Source: an uncultured Eubacteriales bacterium (GTDB taxonomy: Bacteria > Bacillota > Clostridia > Peptostreptococcales > Anaerovoracaceae). Taken from it: DNA of 64,000 nucleotides. Location: the NCBI GenBank assembly GCA_902774265.1, contig CACYHR010000006.1:22482-86481 (forward strand), given 5' to 3'. The position numbers were made by a program, and so were the translations under genes. The notes beneath the pieces are model-generated. The model had not been told where the DNA came from and did no database searches. It saw only the letters and a list, made by a program, of their open reading frames with translations. Below, piece by piece: positions 43,438-53,428 of the stretch; within the stretch, counting starts at the first letter, position 1; every line of letters begins with the position of its first letter.

Positions 43438-46400
43438 ATGCAGAGAAAATTATCATTTAAATCCGTCATCACATTGCTTTTGTGCGCAGTGATGATGTTT
43501 ACAATGATGCCTGCAGCGGTTTTTGCCGCTGACAGCAGCGTAACGGATAAGACTGTAACACTTACTGAAGGCGATGTTGTAAAGAATTTTGTAAAGATCG
43601 GTACGGCATGTAAATCTGCTGACGAATCTGTTGCGTGGGTAGACGAGAGCGGCAGCCTGAACGCCCTTAAGGAAGGATCGACAGTGATCACTGCCGGTTC
43701 GGGCAGTTCTGCGATGAAATACATTGTGACAGTGAGCGATTACAGCGACGGCTCGGATGTAGTCGGACGGCTCAAGCTGATTGTACGCTGTGATGATGCC
43801 GAACAGTTCGCCGGAGGACACGCATATCTGCTGTTTACATCATACAAAGACGGACTGCAGATAAATACAGACGATCTGTATTGTGCATATGATATATCCG
43901 ACCGGTATTACAAGGATATCAGGGAGAGTATTGCCAATGGTTCAAACCACAGAGGAACTGATGCAGATAAATATTTCAGTTATACTGATGATGCAGATAC
44001 AATGGTCCTTGATCGCGGAGAACTCGTTACAATAGGAATGTACCGTGATTTTTCCATGAGTATGAAAGAGCTGATGAATGAATCTCTCAGGAACAGCTCT
44101 CTCTGGGCAGGTATACGCAGGGAAGGAAAGACCGCAGTGATCGAAAAAATATTCGGTCTTGCAGGCGGCGGAGAGAACTTCACTGAAAAATCATTCGATA
44201 AGGTCATTGCTCTGATCGGAAGACTGGGACTGGATTACAGTAAATGGATGGACGGAACAGTAAAGGGCGGAGTCTGCTTTAACAGAGAACTGTATGCCCA
44301 GAAACTGTCTGAGGATCAGTATGAGAATGTTTCATATGCAGTGGATATAACGCAGAATCAGCTCGACAGTCTGGCCGGAACACTCGGAGGCAGACTTGAT
44401 AAGTATTCGCTGTTCTGCGGCAACAGCGCTACACTTGCTGCAGATGCGTGGAATGCATCTGTGGGAACAAGAAACGGCAAAGATACGGCGTATAAACTCG
44501 AGGCAAAGGACAGATATGGCAGAATTCAGTATGATTCGCCGAACGGACTTAGAAAGAGTGTGATTTCAAGACTGCCGGGATACTGGCTCAATAATTCTAC
44601 CGCTGTGGCCGAACCTGATGCAGGATTCAGGGACAGCACAGGATGGGTATATGTCAGTGCTCCTGCGAAACTGAGCGGAGACGAGCCGGGGGCAGGATCT
44701 GAAGGAATTCTGAGAATATCCGTAAGCGGCGCCGAAGGTACGGATATTTCTACAGAGATATATACTAAAACTGACGGACAAAAGCATGAAATAAGTTCTG
44801 AAACAGTTCTTACCGAAGGGACAAAGATCTTTATAAAGCCATCCTTCGGTACGGATGTAACAGATTCGGATACGCTGTTCAGATATGCTCTTGCAGACAT
44901 AAGCATGAACGGCAGCTCTGTGTTTGATGATGAACATTACGATGCGGCTGAAGGTGCATATTATGTGCTGATGCCGGATAATAAGAACTCAAAACTGAAT
45001 GTAAAATATGCTGAGGCTGAACTGAAGGCCGTGGGAAGCAAGACGATACAGCTGGCGATCGGAAGCACTCTTGATATAGCTGATCAGGCTGAACTGATTC
45101 TCGGATCAGGCAGCAGTTCAAATCATATCAGATGGGGAATAATCGGAGACACTGCATCCGCAGATGTGCTGAAATATACCGATAAGACTCATCGCATCCT
45201 CAAAGCTTCTGCTGAAGGTGAAGCTGATATATGGGCATATGCTGACGGCAATGATCACATTGGTCTGATGTTCCATGTCGAAGTTTACAAAAACTTCAGA
45301 AACATGGTCAGGATCACATACAATGACGGCGGCGCACTTGACATCGTTATAAGCAGCGGTAAAGACAAAGGTAAGATCATTCCTGCTTCCGGATACCGTA
45401 TTCCGAAGGGAACAGTGATCGGATTCAGTCCTGCGCAGACAGATGGTAAAGTACTTGCAGCTCTTACATGCAATAAAAAACCGGTGGCTGCGGGAAAAAC
45501 ATGGAAAGCTGTCAGGAATACAGTCGTAAGGTACAGGATGGCAGCGGCTGCAGTCAAGGGAATGCCTTCGACGGTAAAACTCGCAAAGAAAGGTGACAAA
45601 TATCAGCTGAAGGCGAAGACAAGGTATACAGAAAGACTGATGAAGCTGCGGCCTGTTTATGACAGAAGCATCAAGTATGTTTCATCTGATCCTCTGGTGA
45701 CAGTATCAGAAAAAGGACTTATTAAGATAGCCGGTGATATTCCCGAGGGAGGAAAAGCTGTTTACGTAACAGCATATGCAGGATCCGGTAATTACAGCGT
45801 AAAAGCTGAATGCAGGGTGATCGTAGGCGATTACAAAGGATCGCGAAAGGTCGGAAAGCTTACGATAGTAGCTCGTCCGATATTGAAAGAACAGATGGTT
45901 GGACATGGCTGGATGCATTTTAAAGCGTATGAAGATACTAAAATGAATATCAGCTATTACACATACCATAAGCCTGCGTACAAGTTTGTCAGCCTGGTAC
46001 ATGACTACGAAAAGAATCCGGATAAATACGATTCCGATCCTGTTTTTTATAATGATGACGCGCTTAAGATAAAAGACCGCGAATCGTATTTTGATATCGA
46101 TTACAATGGAAAGCATTCAGATCCTGAGCCGGTCTCGGTCAAATCCGGTGACAGCATCAGCTTTACGAATTATATGTATGATGACGATGCTATTACTCCT
46201 ATAATCAATGCCCTGGCAAAAGGTGAAATCGCTACGAGTACTGAAGCGGCTGAACTGATCAGACAACTTGGGTATTACAAGGCAGGAAGCGAACTGTTTG
46301 ACGGTGAGAAAGCATTTGACGGACTGGTCGGGACATTCAGAGAAGTATACAGATCATCTCTCGCAGGTCATAACACGGCTAACGGTGAAGTCTTAGGTGG

Positions 46401-46758
46401 TATGAGTATCAACCGCGAATCATATAAGGCATTTACGCAGAATTATGTTCAGACACCGAATAACAGCTATTCGGTAGAGATCACAGCAGATGAACTGGCA
46501 GTTTTGTCTCAGTATCTCGCGGATCCTGCCAATAATTACGTTTCGCCATTTGTAATGAACTGCACTTCCGGAGCGACAGCTATGTGGAATCATACGCTGG
46601 CCGACAGACCTCAGTTCAGGGTCAAATCAGATCCGATGAAGTTCGTAAATGATCCAAGCGCTCTCTACATTGACCTGGAAAGACTGAATCTTCAGAAGCT
46701 TGACGGAGAGTTCAACAGGAATTTCATCAACAGGATAGTTGGTCCGGCTGCAAAATGA
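43438..46758 (+). CDS. Large secreted protein with two predicted permuted papain-like (His...Cys) domains and Ig-like domains
   Basis: A 1106-residue secreted protein: signal peptide at residues 1-31 (ends AAVFA-AD). Residues ~35-105 look like a BIG2-type Ig domain. Two homologous units follow at ~110-400 and ~810-1095. Each opens with a strand and a His (LIVRC...GGHAYLLF, H128; TIVAR...GHGWMHF, H823) and ends with the set NRE-x-Y, S-Y-x-V-x-I-T and a Cys-containing helix (FCGNSATLAADAW, C327; NCTSGATAMW, C1042). The His-before-Cys order is that of permuted NlpC/P60-like folds (YiiX/LRAT type), so thiol hydrolase or acyltransferase activity on wall or lipid is possible. Between the units are further Ig-like segments. 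No exact family is recognised; the start has AAACGGAG before it. Confidence 0.6.
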   Translation: MQRKLSFKSVITLLLCAVMMFTMMPAAVFAADSSVTDKTVTLTEGDVVKNFVKIGTACKSADESVAWVDESGSLNALKEGSTVITAGSGSSAMKYIVTVSDYSDGSDVVGRLKLIVRCDDAEQFAGGHAYLLFTSYKDGLQINTDDLYCAYDISDRYYKDIRESIANGSNHRGTDADKYFSYTDDADTMVLDRGELVTIGMYRDFSMSMKELMNESLRNSSLWAGIRREGKTAVIEKIFGLAGGGENFTEKSFDKVIALIGRLGLDYSKWMDGTVKGGVCFNRELYAQKLSEDQYENVSYAVDITQNQLDSLAGTLGGRLDKYSLFCGNSATLAADAWNASVGTRNGKDTAYKLEAKDRYGRIQYDSPNGLRKSVISRLPGYWLNNSTAVAEPDAGFRDSTGWVYVSAPAKLSGDEPGAGSEGILRISVSGAEGTDISTEIYTKTDGQKHEISSETVLTEGTKIFIKPSFGTDVTDSDTLFRYALADISMNGSSVFDDEHYDAAEGAYYVLMPDNKNSKLNVKYAEAELKAVGSKTIQLAIGSTLDIADQAELILGSGSSSNHIRWGIIGDTASADVLKYTDKTHRILKASAEGEADIWAYADGNDHIGLMFHVEVYKNFRNMVRITYNDGGALDIVISSGKDKGKIIPASGYRIPKGTVIGFSPAQTDGKVLAALTCNKKPVAAGKTWKAVRNTVVRYRMAAAAVKGMPSTVKLAKKGDKYQLKAKTRYTERLMKLRPVYDRSIKYVSSDPLVTVSEKGLIKIAGDIPEGGKAVYVTAYAGSGNYSVKAECRVIVGDYKGSRKVGKLTIVARPILKEQMVGHGWMHFKAYEDTKMNISYYTYHKPAYKFVSLVHDYEKNPDKYDSDPVFYNDDALKIKDRESYFDIDYNGKHSDPEPVSVKSGDSISFTNYMYDDDAITPIINALAKGEIATSTEAAELIRQLGYYKAGSELFDGEKAFDGLVGTFREVYRSSLAGHNTANGEVLGGMSINRESYKAFTQNYVQTPNNSYSVEITADELAVLSQYLADPANNYVSPFVMNCTSGATAMWNHTLADRPQFRVKSDPMKFVNDPSALYIDLERLNLQKLDGEFNRNFINRIVGPAAK

Positions 46759-46881
46759 TATATACGGGCCGCAGCAGGGATTAAACTCCGGTAAGAGATT
46801 CTGAATGTATAATATGCTTAAGCAGGCCTGATCCTGCAGACCTGTGAGAATTATCAATATTGCTAAAAAAAGATATAGTGA

Positions 46882-46911
46882 GAAGCCGGGATTTACAAAA
46901 ATTCCGGCTTC
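46882..46911 (+). terminator. Terminator-like hairpin after the large secreted protein gene
   Basis: GAAGCCGG (46882-46889) pairs perfectly with CCGGCTTC (46904-46911), with AAATT/AATTT additions in the loop. It lies 120 bases after the stop. A second terminator follows closely. Confidence 0.55.
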
Positions 46912-46921
46912 CTGCTACGAT

Positions 46922-46951
46922 GCAGCCGACTGAGGCTGCTGTTTTTTGTTT
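46922..46951 (+). terminator. Terminator with T-tract upstream of the OmpR-type regulator
   Basis: GCAGCC (46922-46927) and GGCTGC (46934-46939) enclose a 6-base loop and are followed by TGTTTTTTGTTTC. Together with the preceding hairpin it isolates the secreted-protein gene from the two-component operon. Downstream, TACAAT near 47008-47013 is a -10 candidate for the regulator. Confidence 0.65.
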
Positions 46952-47034
46952 CTTAAGAAAATCGTAATAATTATGATAAGGAGTTCTTAATATTCATAAT
47001 TTAAGATACAATCAGAGGTTGAAAGGAGTAAGTC

Positions 47035-47733
47035 ATGGAGAGAAGCATTCTGATCGTTGATGATGATAATGAAATTGCTGAAGCAATAGGGTTCTATCTG
47101 CGCAGCGAAGGTTACAAGCCTGTCATAGCGCTTGATGGGATCGAGGCGCTGAACATTATGCGGGACAATAACATAAGCCTGATCATAATGGACGTAATGA
47201 TGCCGGGACTCGATGGCATACAGACCACCATGCGCATCAGAGAGGAACACAACATTCCTATCATCATGCTTTCGGCAAAGTCTGAAGACTACGACAAGAT
47301 AACAGGCCTGAATGTCGGAGCTGACGACTATATGACAAAACCTTTTAATCCTCTGGAACTTATTGCGAGGGTCAGATCTCAGCTCAGGAGATATAATCAG
47401 CTGGGAAGCTCTGCTGAGGCTATCGGGGCCAATATATACAGGAGCGGCGGCCTCGAAATCGACGACAATGCGAAGTCGGTCAGTGTTGACGGTGAACCGG
47501 TATCACTGACTCCGATCGAATACGGCATATTGCGCTTCCTTACTGCAAGTGCCGGCAGAGTCTTCAGTATCGAGGAAATCTATGAGAATGTGTGGAAGGA
47601 AGAAGCGTACAGTGCGGAGAACACAGTAGCAGTCCATATACGCCGCATCAGAGAGAAGATCGAGATAGACCCGAAGAATCCGCGCTACCTCAAAGTCGTC
47701 TGGGGTATCGGATACAAAGTAGAAAAATACTAG
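47035..47733 (+). CDS. OmpR/VanR-type response regulator
   Basis: A 232-residue regulator with a receiver domain (D10-D11, phospho-acceptor D53 in LIIMDVMMPGLDG, K105-region MTKPFNPLEL) and a C-terminal winged helix (LTPIEYGILRFLTASAGRVFSIEEIYENVW, HIRRIREKI, VWGIGYKVE). The sequence is of the VanR-like subgroup. AAAGGAG precedes the ATG. The sensor kinase follows 12 bases after the stop. It probably responds to cell-envelope signals, judging from neighbours that encode secreted proteins; this is inference. Confidence 0.93.
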   Translation: MERSILIVDDDNEIAEAIGFYLRSEGYKPVIALDGIEALNIMRDNNISLIIMDVMMPGLDGIQTTMRIREEHNIPIIMLSAKSEDYDKITGLNVGADDYMTKPFNPLELIARVRSQLRRYNQLGSSAEAIGANIYRSGGLEIDDNAKSVSVDGEPVSLTPIEYGILRFLTASAGRVFSIEEIYENVWKEEAYSAENTVAVHIRRIREKIEIDPKNPRYLKVVWGIGYKVEKY

Positions 47734-47745
47734 AGGTTGATCGAT

Positions 47746-49629
47746 ATGGAAAAAGAATTAATGCCAAATGAAATTTACAGCGAAGACACAGCTGAAGAAG
47801 GAACTGAATGCGCGGCTGATGAAGGTAAAATTGCAAATAAAGGGCTGTATGTATTGCTCAGCATGCTGGTCACGGCTCTTGGTACAGCAATCGGGATCCT
47901 TGGCTCGGTGACAGTCGGAGTAGCTCAGCTGACAGATGCATCGAATTACTCTGAACAGGAAATGGAATTTGAAAGCGAAATGGAATATGCCGTTTCGTGG
48001 TTAGCAAAATTTTCCGGAAAGCATGTTCAGGAAGATTTTATCAGCAATGGGATAACCGTAATCATATTAATGTCTATTGCAGCCCTGATATCTCTGATAA
48101 TGCTGTGCGTCATGAGCGGCCGTTTCCGCAAAGATGAGAACGGCAAACCGGTCATGAACCGCTTTGACAGAATATGGAGCGAAATACATATCATGGTGAT
48201 GGCAGGCGCATCTGTCGGAGCAGTTTCTCTGGGGATTCCGATCATATACCTGATCGGCGCAGACAATAGTTTCGGATTGATAAAGCTTGCCGGGATTTAT
48301 GATCCTGTAGTCAGGAATGAGTATTTCTTCAAAATACCCAACAACACAGTATTCTGGTACTGTACGGCAGGAATGGCGGCTTGCATCTGGATCGCCCTGG
48401 TCTGCCTTATCACATTAGTGAAGAAGATAAAGGCGGGAGAACTGATCAACAGATCTCTTCTGGGCAGGATACTCGATCTGCTGGGCTGGGGCGCAAAACA
48501 GACAGAAGAGGGTGCAAAGAAGGCCGGAGCAGGACTCAGGAGCGCAGCCGGGAGCATACGGAAATTCTCGATCCCCGCGGACAGTGACCGAAACGCAGCA
48601 GGCAAATTAATGGTGAAATACTGTGTGATACTTCTGGCATTGATCGTTTTACCGGAGCTTGCGGGAACTTTCTTCAACAGCATTTTTGTATTCCTGATAG
48701 CTGAACTCGCGGCTGTAATTGCAGCGATAATATTTGTCATTCGCAGGATCGGGAAGCTGGCTGAGATAAGGGCAGGTATAATTGAAGTCAGGTCAGGAAA
48801 TCTTACCTATAAAATACCTGTGGATGAAGATGAAAACGGACCGAAAACCGATCTTGATAAGATGGCATCTGATATCAATCATATATCCGAGGCGACTAAT
48901 GCCGCTGTACAGAACGAGATAAAGAATCAGAGACTCAAGACCGATCTGATCAGCAATGTTTCACATGATCTAAAGACCCCGCTGACATCAATGATCAGCT
49001 ATCTGGATATACTGGAAAAAGAAGGGCTGGACAGTGAAGAAGCACCTGCGCATCTGGATATAGTCAGGGAAAAGACGGAGCGGCTCAAGACTCTGACCGA
49101 GGAATTGTTCGAGGCGGCAAAGGCATCGAGCGGCAACATCCCGTGCGAGATAGAGAAGATAGATCTGTCTGCACTGATAGATCAGTCCCTCGCGGAAATG
49201 GGAGACAGACTCAGCAGCAGGAATCTTGATATACGCAAAAAGATCAGCACAGATAATACTCTGGTGATGGCTGACGGTAAACTGCTGTACAGAGTGCTCG
49301 AGAATCTGCTAAGCAATATAAGCAAATATGCTCTCGAGGGCAGCAGAGTTTATATTGATGTTTCAAAACCTAAGCTGCAGCACTTCGGATCAGCCGATGA
49401 GTCTGATAAACTCCTTCTCGAAGTGAAAAACATTTCCAGAGACGAACTCAATATATCACCGGATGAACTGATGGAAAGATTCACGAGAGGAGACAGGTCG
49501 AGAAATACCGAGGGATCAGGCCTGGGTCTTGCAATCGCAAAGGATCTCACAAACCTCATGGGAGGAACATTTGACATAACAATAGACGGCGATATGTTCA
49601 AAGCATCAGTGCTTCTGAATGAAGCATAA
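47746..49629 (+). CDS. Membrane sensor histidine kinase (VanS-like)
   Basis: A 627-residue kinase. The N-terminal ~370 residues contain about six hydrophobic helices in two groups, unusual for a simple VanS, with a charged cytosolic loop rich in Gly/Ala/Lys (about residues 235-280). A HAMP-like region (AGIIEVRSGNLTYKIPVD) leads to the HisKA motif NVSHDLKTPLTSM with His near 407, then the ATPase domain: N-box LLYRVLENLLSNISKYA, and GSGLGLAIAKDLTNLMGG. I chose ATG 47746 over the TTG at 47737, since AGAGG lies 9 bases before it. It partners with the upstream regulator. Confidence 0.9.
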   Translation: MEKELMPNEIYSEDTAEEGTECAADEGKIANKGLYVLLSMLVTALGTAIGILGSVTVGVAQLTDASNYSEQEMEFESEMEYAVSWLAKFSGKHVQEDFISNGITVIILMSIAALISLIMLCVMSGRFRKDENGKPVMNRFDRIWSEIHIMVMAGASVGAVSLGIPIIYLIGADNSFGLIKLAGIYDPVVRNEYFFKIPNNTVFWYCTAGMAACIWIALVCLITLVKKIKAGELINRSLLGRILDLLGWGAKQTEEGAKKAGAGLRSAAGSIRKFSIPADSDRNAAGKLMVKYCVILLALIVLPELAGTFFNSIFVFLIAELAAVIAAIIFVIRRIGKLAEIRAGIIEVRSGNLTYKIPVDEDENGPKTDLDKMASDINHISEATNAAVQNEIKNQRLKTDLISNVSHDLKTPLTSMISYLDILEKEGLDSEEAPAHLDIVREKTERLKTLTEELFEAAKASSGNIPCEIEKIDLSALIDQSLAEMGDRLSSRNLDIRKKISTDNTLVMADGKLLYRVLENLLSNISKYALEGSRVYIDVSKPKLQHFGSADESDKLLLEVKNISRDELNISPDELMERFTRGDRSRNTEGSGLGLAIAKDLTNLMGGTFDITIDGDMFKASVLLNEA

Positions 49630-49687
49630 ACATGCAGACTAAGAACCCACCACCCGGAATCTTCAGACAAGTATGTAGTTCTTTTTG

Positions 49688-49716
49688 GACAATCAATGTA
49701 TACTTGGTTATAATCA
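49688..49716 (+). promoter_or_regulatory. Predicted promoter of the clostripain-like gene
   Basis: TGGACA (49688-49693) and a perfect TATAAT (49711-49716) are 17 bases apart, 43 bases before the ATG at 49759. This suggests that the protease gene is transcribed on its own. Confidence 0.6.
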
Positions 49717-49758
49717 GTATTGTGGTCCTGATCAGCAGAAAAGTAAGGGAGGAAGGAT

Positions 49759-52700
49759 ATGGGGACGATCATAAAACGATGGCTGGGCGCAGGGCTTGCA
49801 TTTCTTCTTTTGTTCACACTGAGTCTGCAGGAAACGGTTGTATTTGCAGCGCCTTTGGAGTCTTACCGGGCGGAAGGAAGCCCGGCGCTGCTTTCTTCGC
49901 AGGAAGAAACGTCGGAGCAGGCGGAGCGCACGATCCTGCTGTATATGTGCGGCTCCAATCTGGAAACAGAGGCGGCGCTTGCCACGCTGAATCTGAAGCA
50001 GGTGCTCGGTGCAAAGTTCAGCCGGGAAAACAAGGTGCACGTTGTGGTGATGACGGGCGGCGCCGAATACTGGTGGCTGGATGAGGACGACTGTGTGATC
50101 CCGGAAGGGATGATGCCAAACTACTTTGATGATACGGAATATAACCGCATCTGGGAAGCCTTCGGATCGGATAAGGCAAACGAGTCGATGCGGAGCAAGC
50201 TGGTGCTGCTGGACGGCGACGGCATTACCGGAGACGGAGAAAACGCGAAAGAGGCATGGGACGAACTGATGTCCGACCCGAAGACACTGCGCGCGTTCAT
50301 CAATTTCGGAGCAGAAAGGTATCCTGCGAAAAAATATGACCTGATACTCTGGGATCATGGCGGCGGACCCGTCGACGGCTTTGCGGTGGATGATTACTGC
50401 CGCGAGCTCGATACCATGTCTCTTCCGGAAATCCTTGATGCGCTTTCTGATAACCAGGTGACAGCAAAAGGCGGAAAGTTTGATCTCATCGATTTTGACG
50501 CATGCCTGATGAACAGCGCGGAACTGAACCTTGCACTGGCGGATTATACGGATTATTACATTGCCTCCGCAGAGACGGAACCGGGCTACGGCCAGGATTA
50601 CCGGGGTTGGCTGAACATGCTCGGGGAAGCTCCTGAAATGAGCGTTCGCGCATTCGGCATGAAACTGGTGGAGGATTTTATCGCGTTTTATAAGGACAAA
50701 AACGGAAACGAAACCGATTACGGAACGCTGGCGCTTGTCGATACTTCCAAGCTGATCAACTCGGGGTTTGCCGATGCAGTTTCCGAACTTGCGGACGTAT
50801 TAAGGGCGCAGATCAATACACAGGATGCTCAGAACGACTATATGTATTATGATGAGCTGGACGCAGCAAAACGTTCCATTCAATACGGAAAACCGGATAC
50901 CTATTACCGGGATCTGGGAAACCTTGCCTCGCTCCTTGCTGTGACCAACAAAGAAGTATCCGCAAAGAGCATTGGAGAGGGCGGCTATACAAAACTCAAT
51001 GATTACGCCGGTGTTTCGGCTAAGATCCAGAGCATCTTAAATGACCCAAACATCATTTACAGCAAATACAGCGAGAGTCTGGTTTCGGAGGAGCCTGTGG
51101 TACTGATGGATGAGAATCAGGAGCTGCAGTATAAGAAGCTTAAGCCGAGCGGCATGTATATCTATCTTCCGGCGGTCCGTGACAGCGATTACGCGCTGGA
51201 GTATCTGGAATCGGTCACGGCTTCGCTTCCATACATTAAGAATGAAAAATCACGCAACGCTCTGCAGAATTATGCGAAAACGGCGGCGCAGTATGCACTG
51301 ATGGCAGATATTGGCTTCTACATTTCCTTCCTGTATGAAATCGGCACGCCGTTGGATGAGATCAATTATGACTATCTGAAAGAGTATCTGGAGGACAGCT
51401 ATCCGGAAGGCGCTGAAACCGAATGGGAGAAACGAATCCTGAAAATGGCAGGATACATTACTGAGAGTCAGGAAGAGGCGGAGCAGTGGATCCGGGGGAT
51501 CATCCGGCAGCAGACCTCCGATTTCATTCAGCCGGAGAATATTACGATCGATTCGAATCCGGACAAAAATTCATTCCGGATCGAAATCAAAAATACTGCC
51601 AAACGAGCGATCGAAGCTGTGAAAGCAAAGGTGATCGCGGAGCTGCCCGCAGTGCAGGCGTATCTGGAGGATGCTCCGGACGATGATTATTCCCGTGGCT
51701 ATCTGGCCTATCTGTATTCGCGTTATCCGGAACGATTCGACTGCAGCATTCGGACAGTTTACGGGATCCGGGATACCGGCGATCTGGGAATAGATTATGC
51801 TGTCGATTCGCTTGACACCATACTGGAAAAATACCGGGACTGGTACCTGAAGGATGGAAGCGTCTGGTATCTGGAAGATAACGATCAGACGGTTCAGGCC
51901 GTTGAGGATGCGGAAGGGAAGTATCATGCGGTCAAAACGGAACCGCTCAGCAAAAAACAGATTATGGCTTACATGATGTATCCGGATCCGAATAAAAAAG
52001 ACGGGACGATGAAAAACGGCTATCTGGTGTTTGAACCGGACGGGGATGACTGGGTGCTGTCTAAGATCAGCCTGACCGGATATGAGGGGGACCGACTGAT
52101 CCCGGTGAAAAAGCTCAATGAGCCTCTCAAGGGTGTTACCATGAGCTTTTCCGTGAAAATAAGCTCGTTCTATCTTACCCTGATCCCCATGTCCGAAACC
52201 GCGTTTACGGTTTCGCCGGACACCGCCGGTTCCGTGAAACTGCTTACCACCGATATCAGCAATGTGCCCGATATCCGGGATACGAACGCAGACGGAAACC
52301 CGGTGAGCCGGAGGATCGTTGTGTCCGATATCTACGGGACAGAATGCGATGTGAGTGTGCAGATCCCCGGCGGAAATCTGGTGGATGTTAAGGATCTGTC
52401 GGTGGAACCGGTTGTGTATAACGGAGGGGAACAGGGACCGAAGCTTATGTATAACGGTAAGGTCCTCAAAGAGAAAACCGATTATATCTGGTATAAGTCA
52501 GACGATACTAAGGCTTATAAAAACGCGGGAGAATATGCTGTTGAGCTGATCGGAAGAGGCCGCTATATCGGCCGGTGCAAAACAACCTATTCCATTCTGC
52601 CTAAGACGGGAACGCTTTCGGTCCGTTTATCCGGAACCGCCTTTGTCTGTAACGGGAAGGTGCAAAAGCCGGCTGTGAAAGCAGTGAAGATCGGAAATAC

Positions 52701-53403
52701 GGTGCTTTCCCCGGAGGACTATGAGGTGACGTATCAGAATGCCGAATCGAAAAAGGTCGGGATCTATACGGTGACCGTGACCTGCAAGGGCAATTACAGG
52801 GGCTCCGTGAAAAAGACGTATCGGATCATCCCAAAGGAAACGACTGTGGAATCTCCGCAAAAGGAGGATCAGGCAGCGGCGGACATTGTGGCAGAACTGC
52901 TCTGTACGATCCCTGAGGATGTCACAACTGCAGCCAAAGAACAGGTAGATGCCGCAAGGAAAGCTTATGATGCCCTGACTCCGGCTCAGAAAGCACTGGT
53001 CGATCCAAAGCTCGCAGACAGACTCGAAAGGGCAGAGGCATACATTGCGTCAGTCTGCAAATACAATGACAAGGTTAAGAAGGCCAGGGTTAAGAAAGTC
53101 AATATCAAGTCTGCCAGGGCGAAGAAGGGCAGAAAAGCTCTGATCACATGGAAGAAGCAGACCGGAATCAGCGGATACCAGATCGTCTATAGCACTTCAA
53201 AGAAGTTTACCGGGAAGACAACTAAGAAAGTCTATGTGAGCAGGAAGACGACCGGGAAGAACCTCAATAAACTCAAAGCCGGCAAGAGGTACTATGTCAA
53301 AGTAAGGACCTGCACATTAGTGAAAAATCCGACAACAGGGAAGAACGAGAGGATCTACGGCAGGAAGTACTCTAAAGTAAAGAGATTCAGAGCAAAGAAA
53401 TAA
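49759..53403 (+). CDS. Secreted clostripain-like (C11) cysteine protease with C-terminal repeat and FN3-like domains
   Basis: A 1214-residue secreted protein. Signal peptide residues ~1-31. The C11 peptidase domain spans about 50-430: TILLYMCGSNLE, the catalytic His in LILWDHGGG (H200) and catalytic Cys in IDFDACLMNS (C249). Clostripain-family enzymes cut after basic residues. After it come a long middle region of unknown fold, two Ig-like segments near 880-1030 (YNGKVLKEKTDY..., repeated as CNGKVQKPAV...), and a C-terminal fibronectin-III-like domain (ITWKKQTGISGYQIVYSTSKKF). Codon use changes along the gene: up to about 52,860 arginine is mostly CGN and isoleucine rarely ATA, whereas the last ~500 bases use AGA/AGG like the neighbours. 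GGAGGAAGG precedes the ATG. Confidence 0.88.
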   Translation: MGTIIKRWLGAGLAFLLLFTLSLQETVVFAAPLESYRAEGSPALLSSQEETSEQAERTILLYMCGSNLETEAALATLNLKQVLGAKFSRENKVHVVVMTGGAEYWWLDEDDCVIPEGMMPNYFDDTEYNRIWEAFGSDKANESMRSKLVLLDGDGITGDGENAKEAWDELMSDPKTLRAFINFGAERYPAKKYDLILWDHGGGPVDGFAVDDYCRELDTMSLPEILDALSDNQVTAKGGKFDLIDFDACLMNSAELNLALADYTDYYIASAETEPGYGQDYRGWLNMLGEAPEMSVRAFGMKLVEDFIAFYKDKNGNETDYGTLALVDTSKLINSGFADAVSELADVLRAQINTQDAQNDYMYYDELDAAKRSIQYGKPDTYYRDLGNLASLLAVTNKEVSAKSIGEGGYTKLNDYAGVSAKIQSILNDPNIIYSKYSESLVSEEPVVLMDENQELQYKKLKPSGMYIYLPAVRDSDYALEYLESVTASLPYIKNEKSRNALQNYAKTAAQYALMADIGFYISFLYEIGTPLDEINYDYLKEYLEDSYPEGAETEWEKRILKMAGYITESQEEAEQWIRGIIRQQTSDFIQPENITIDSNPDKNSFRIEIKNTAKRAIEAVKAKVIAELPAVQAYLEDAPDDDYSRGYLAYLYSRYPERFDCSIRTVYGIRDTGDLGIDYAVDSLDTILEKYRDWYLKDGSVWYLEDNDQTVQAVEDAEGKYHAVKTEPLSKKQIMAYMMYPDPNKKDGTMKNGYLVFEPDGDDWVLSKISLTGYEGDRLIPVKKLNEPLKGVTMSFSVKISSFYLTLIPMSETAFTVSPDTAGSVKLLTTDISNVPDIRDTNADGNPVSRRIVVSDIYGTECDVSVQIPGGNLVDVKDLSVEPVVYNGGEQGPKLMYNGKVLKEKTDYIWYKSDDTKAYKNAGEYAVELIGRGRYIGRCKTTYSILPKTGTLSVRLSGTAFVCNGKVQKPAVKAVKIGNTVLSPEDYEVTYQNAESKKVGIYTVTVTCKGNYRGSVKKTYRIIPKETTVESPQKEDQAAADIVAELLCTIPEDVTTAAKEQVDAARKAYDALTPAQKALVDPKLADRLERAEAYIASVCKYNDKVKKARVKKVNIKSARAKKGRKALITWKKQTGISGYQIVYSTSKKFTGKTTKKVYVSRKTTGKNLNKLKAGKRYYVKVRTCTLVKNPTTGKNERIYGRKYSKVKRFRAKK

Positions 53404-53428
53404 TATCAGCAAGATGATCTTTGAGACG

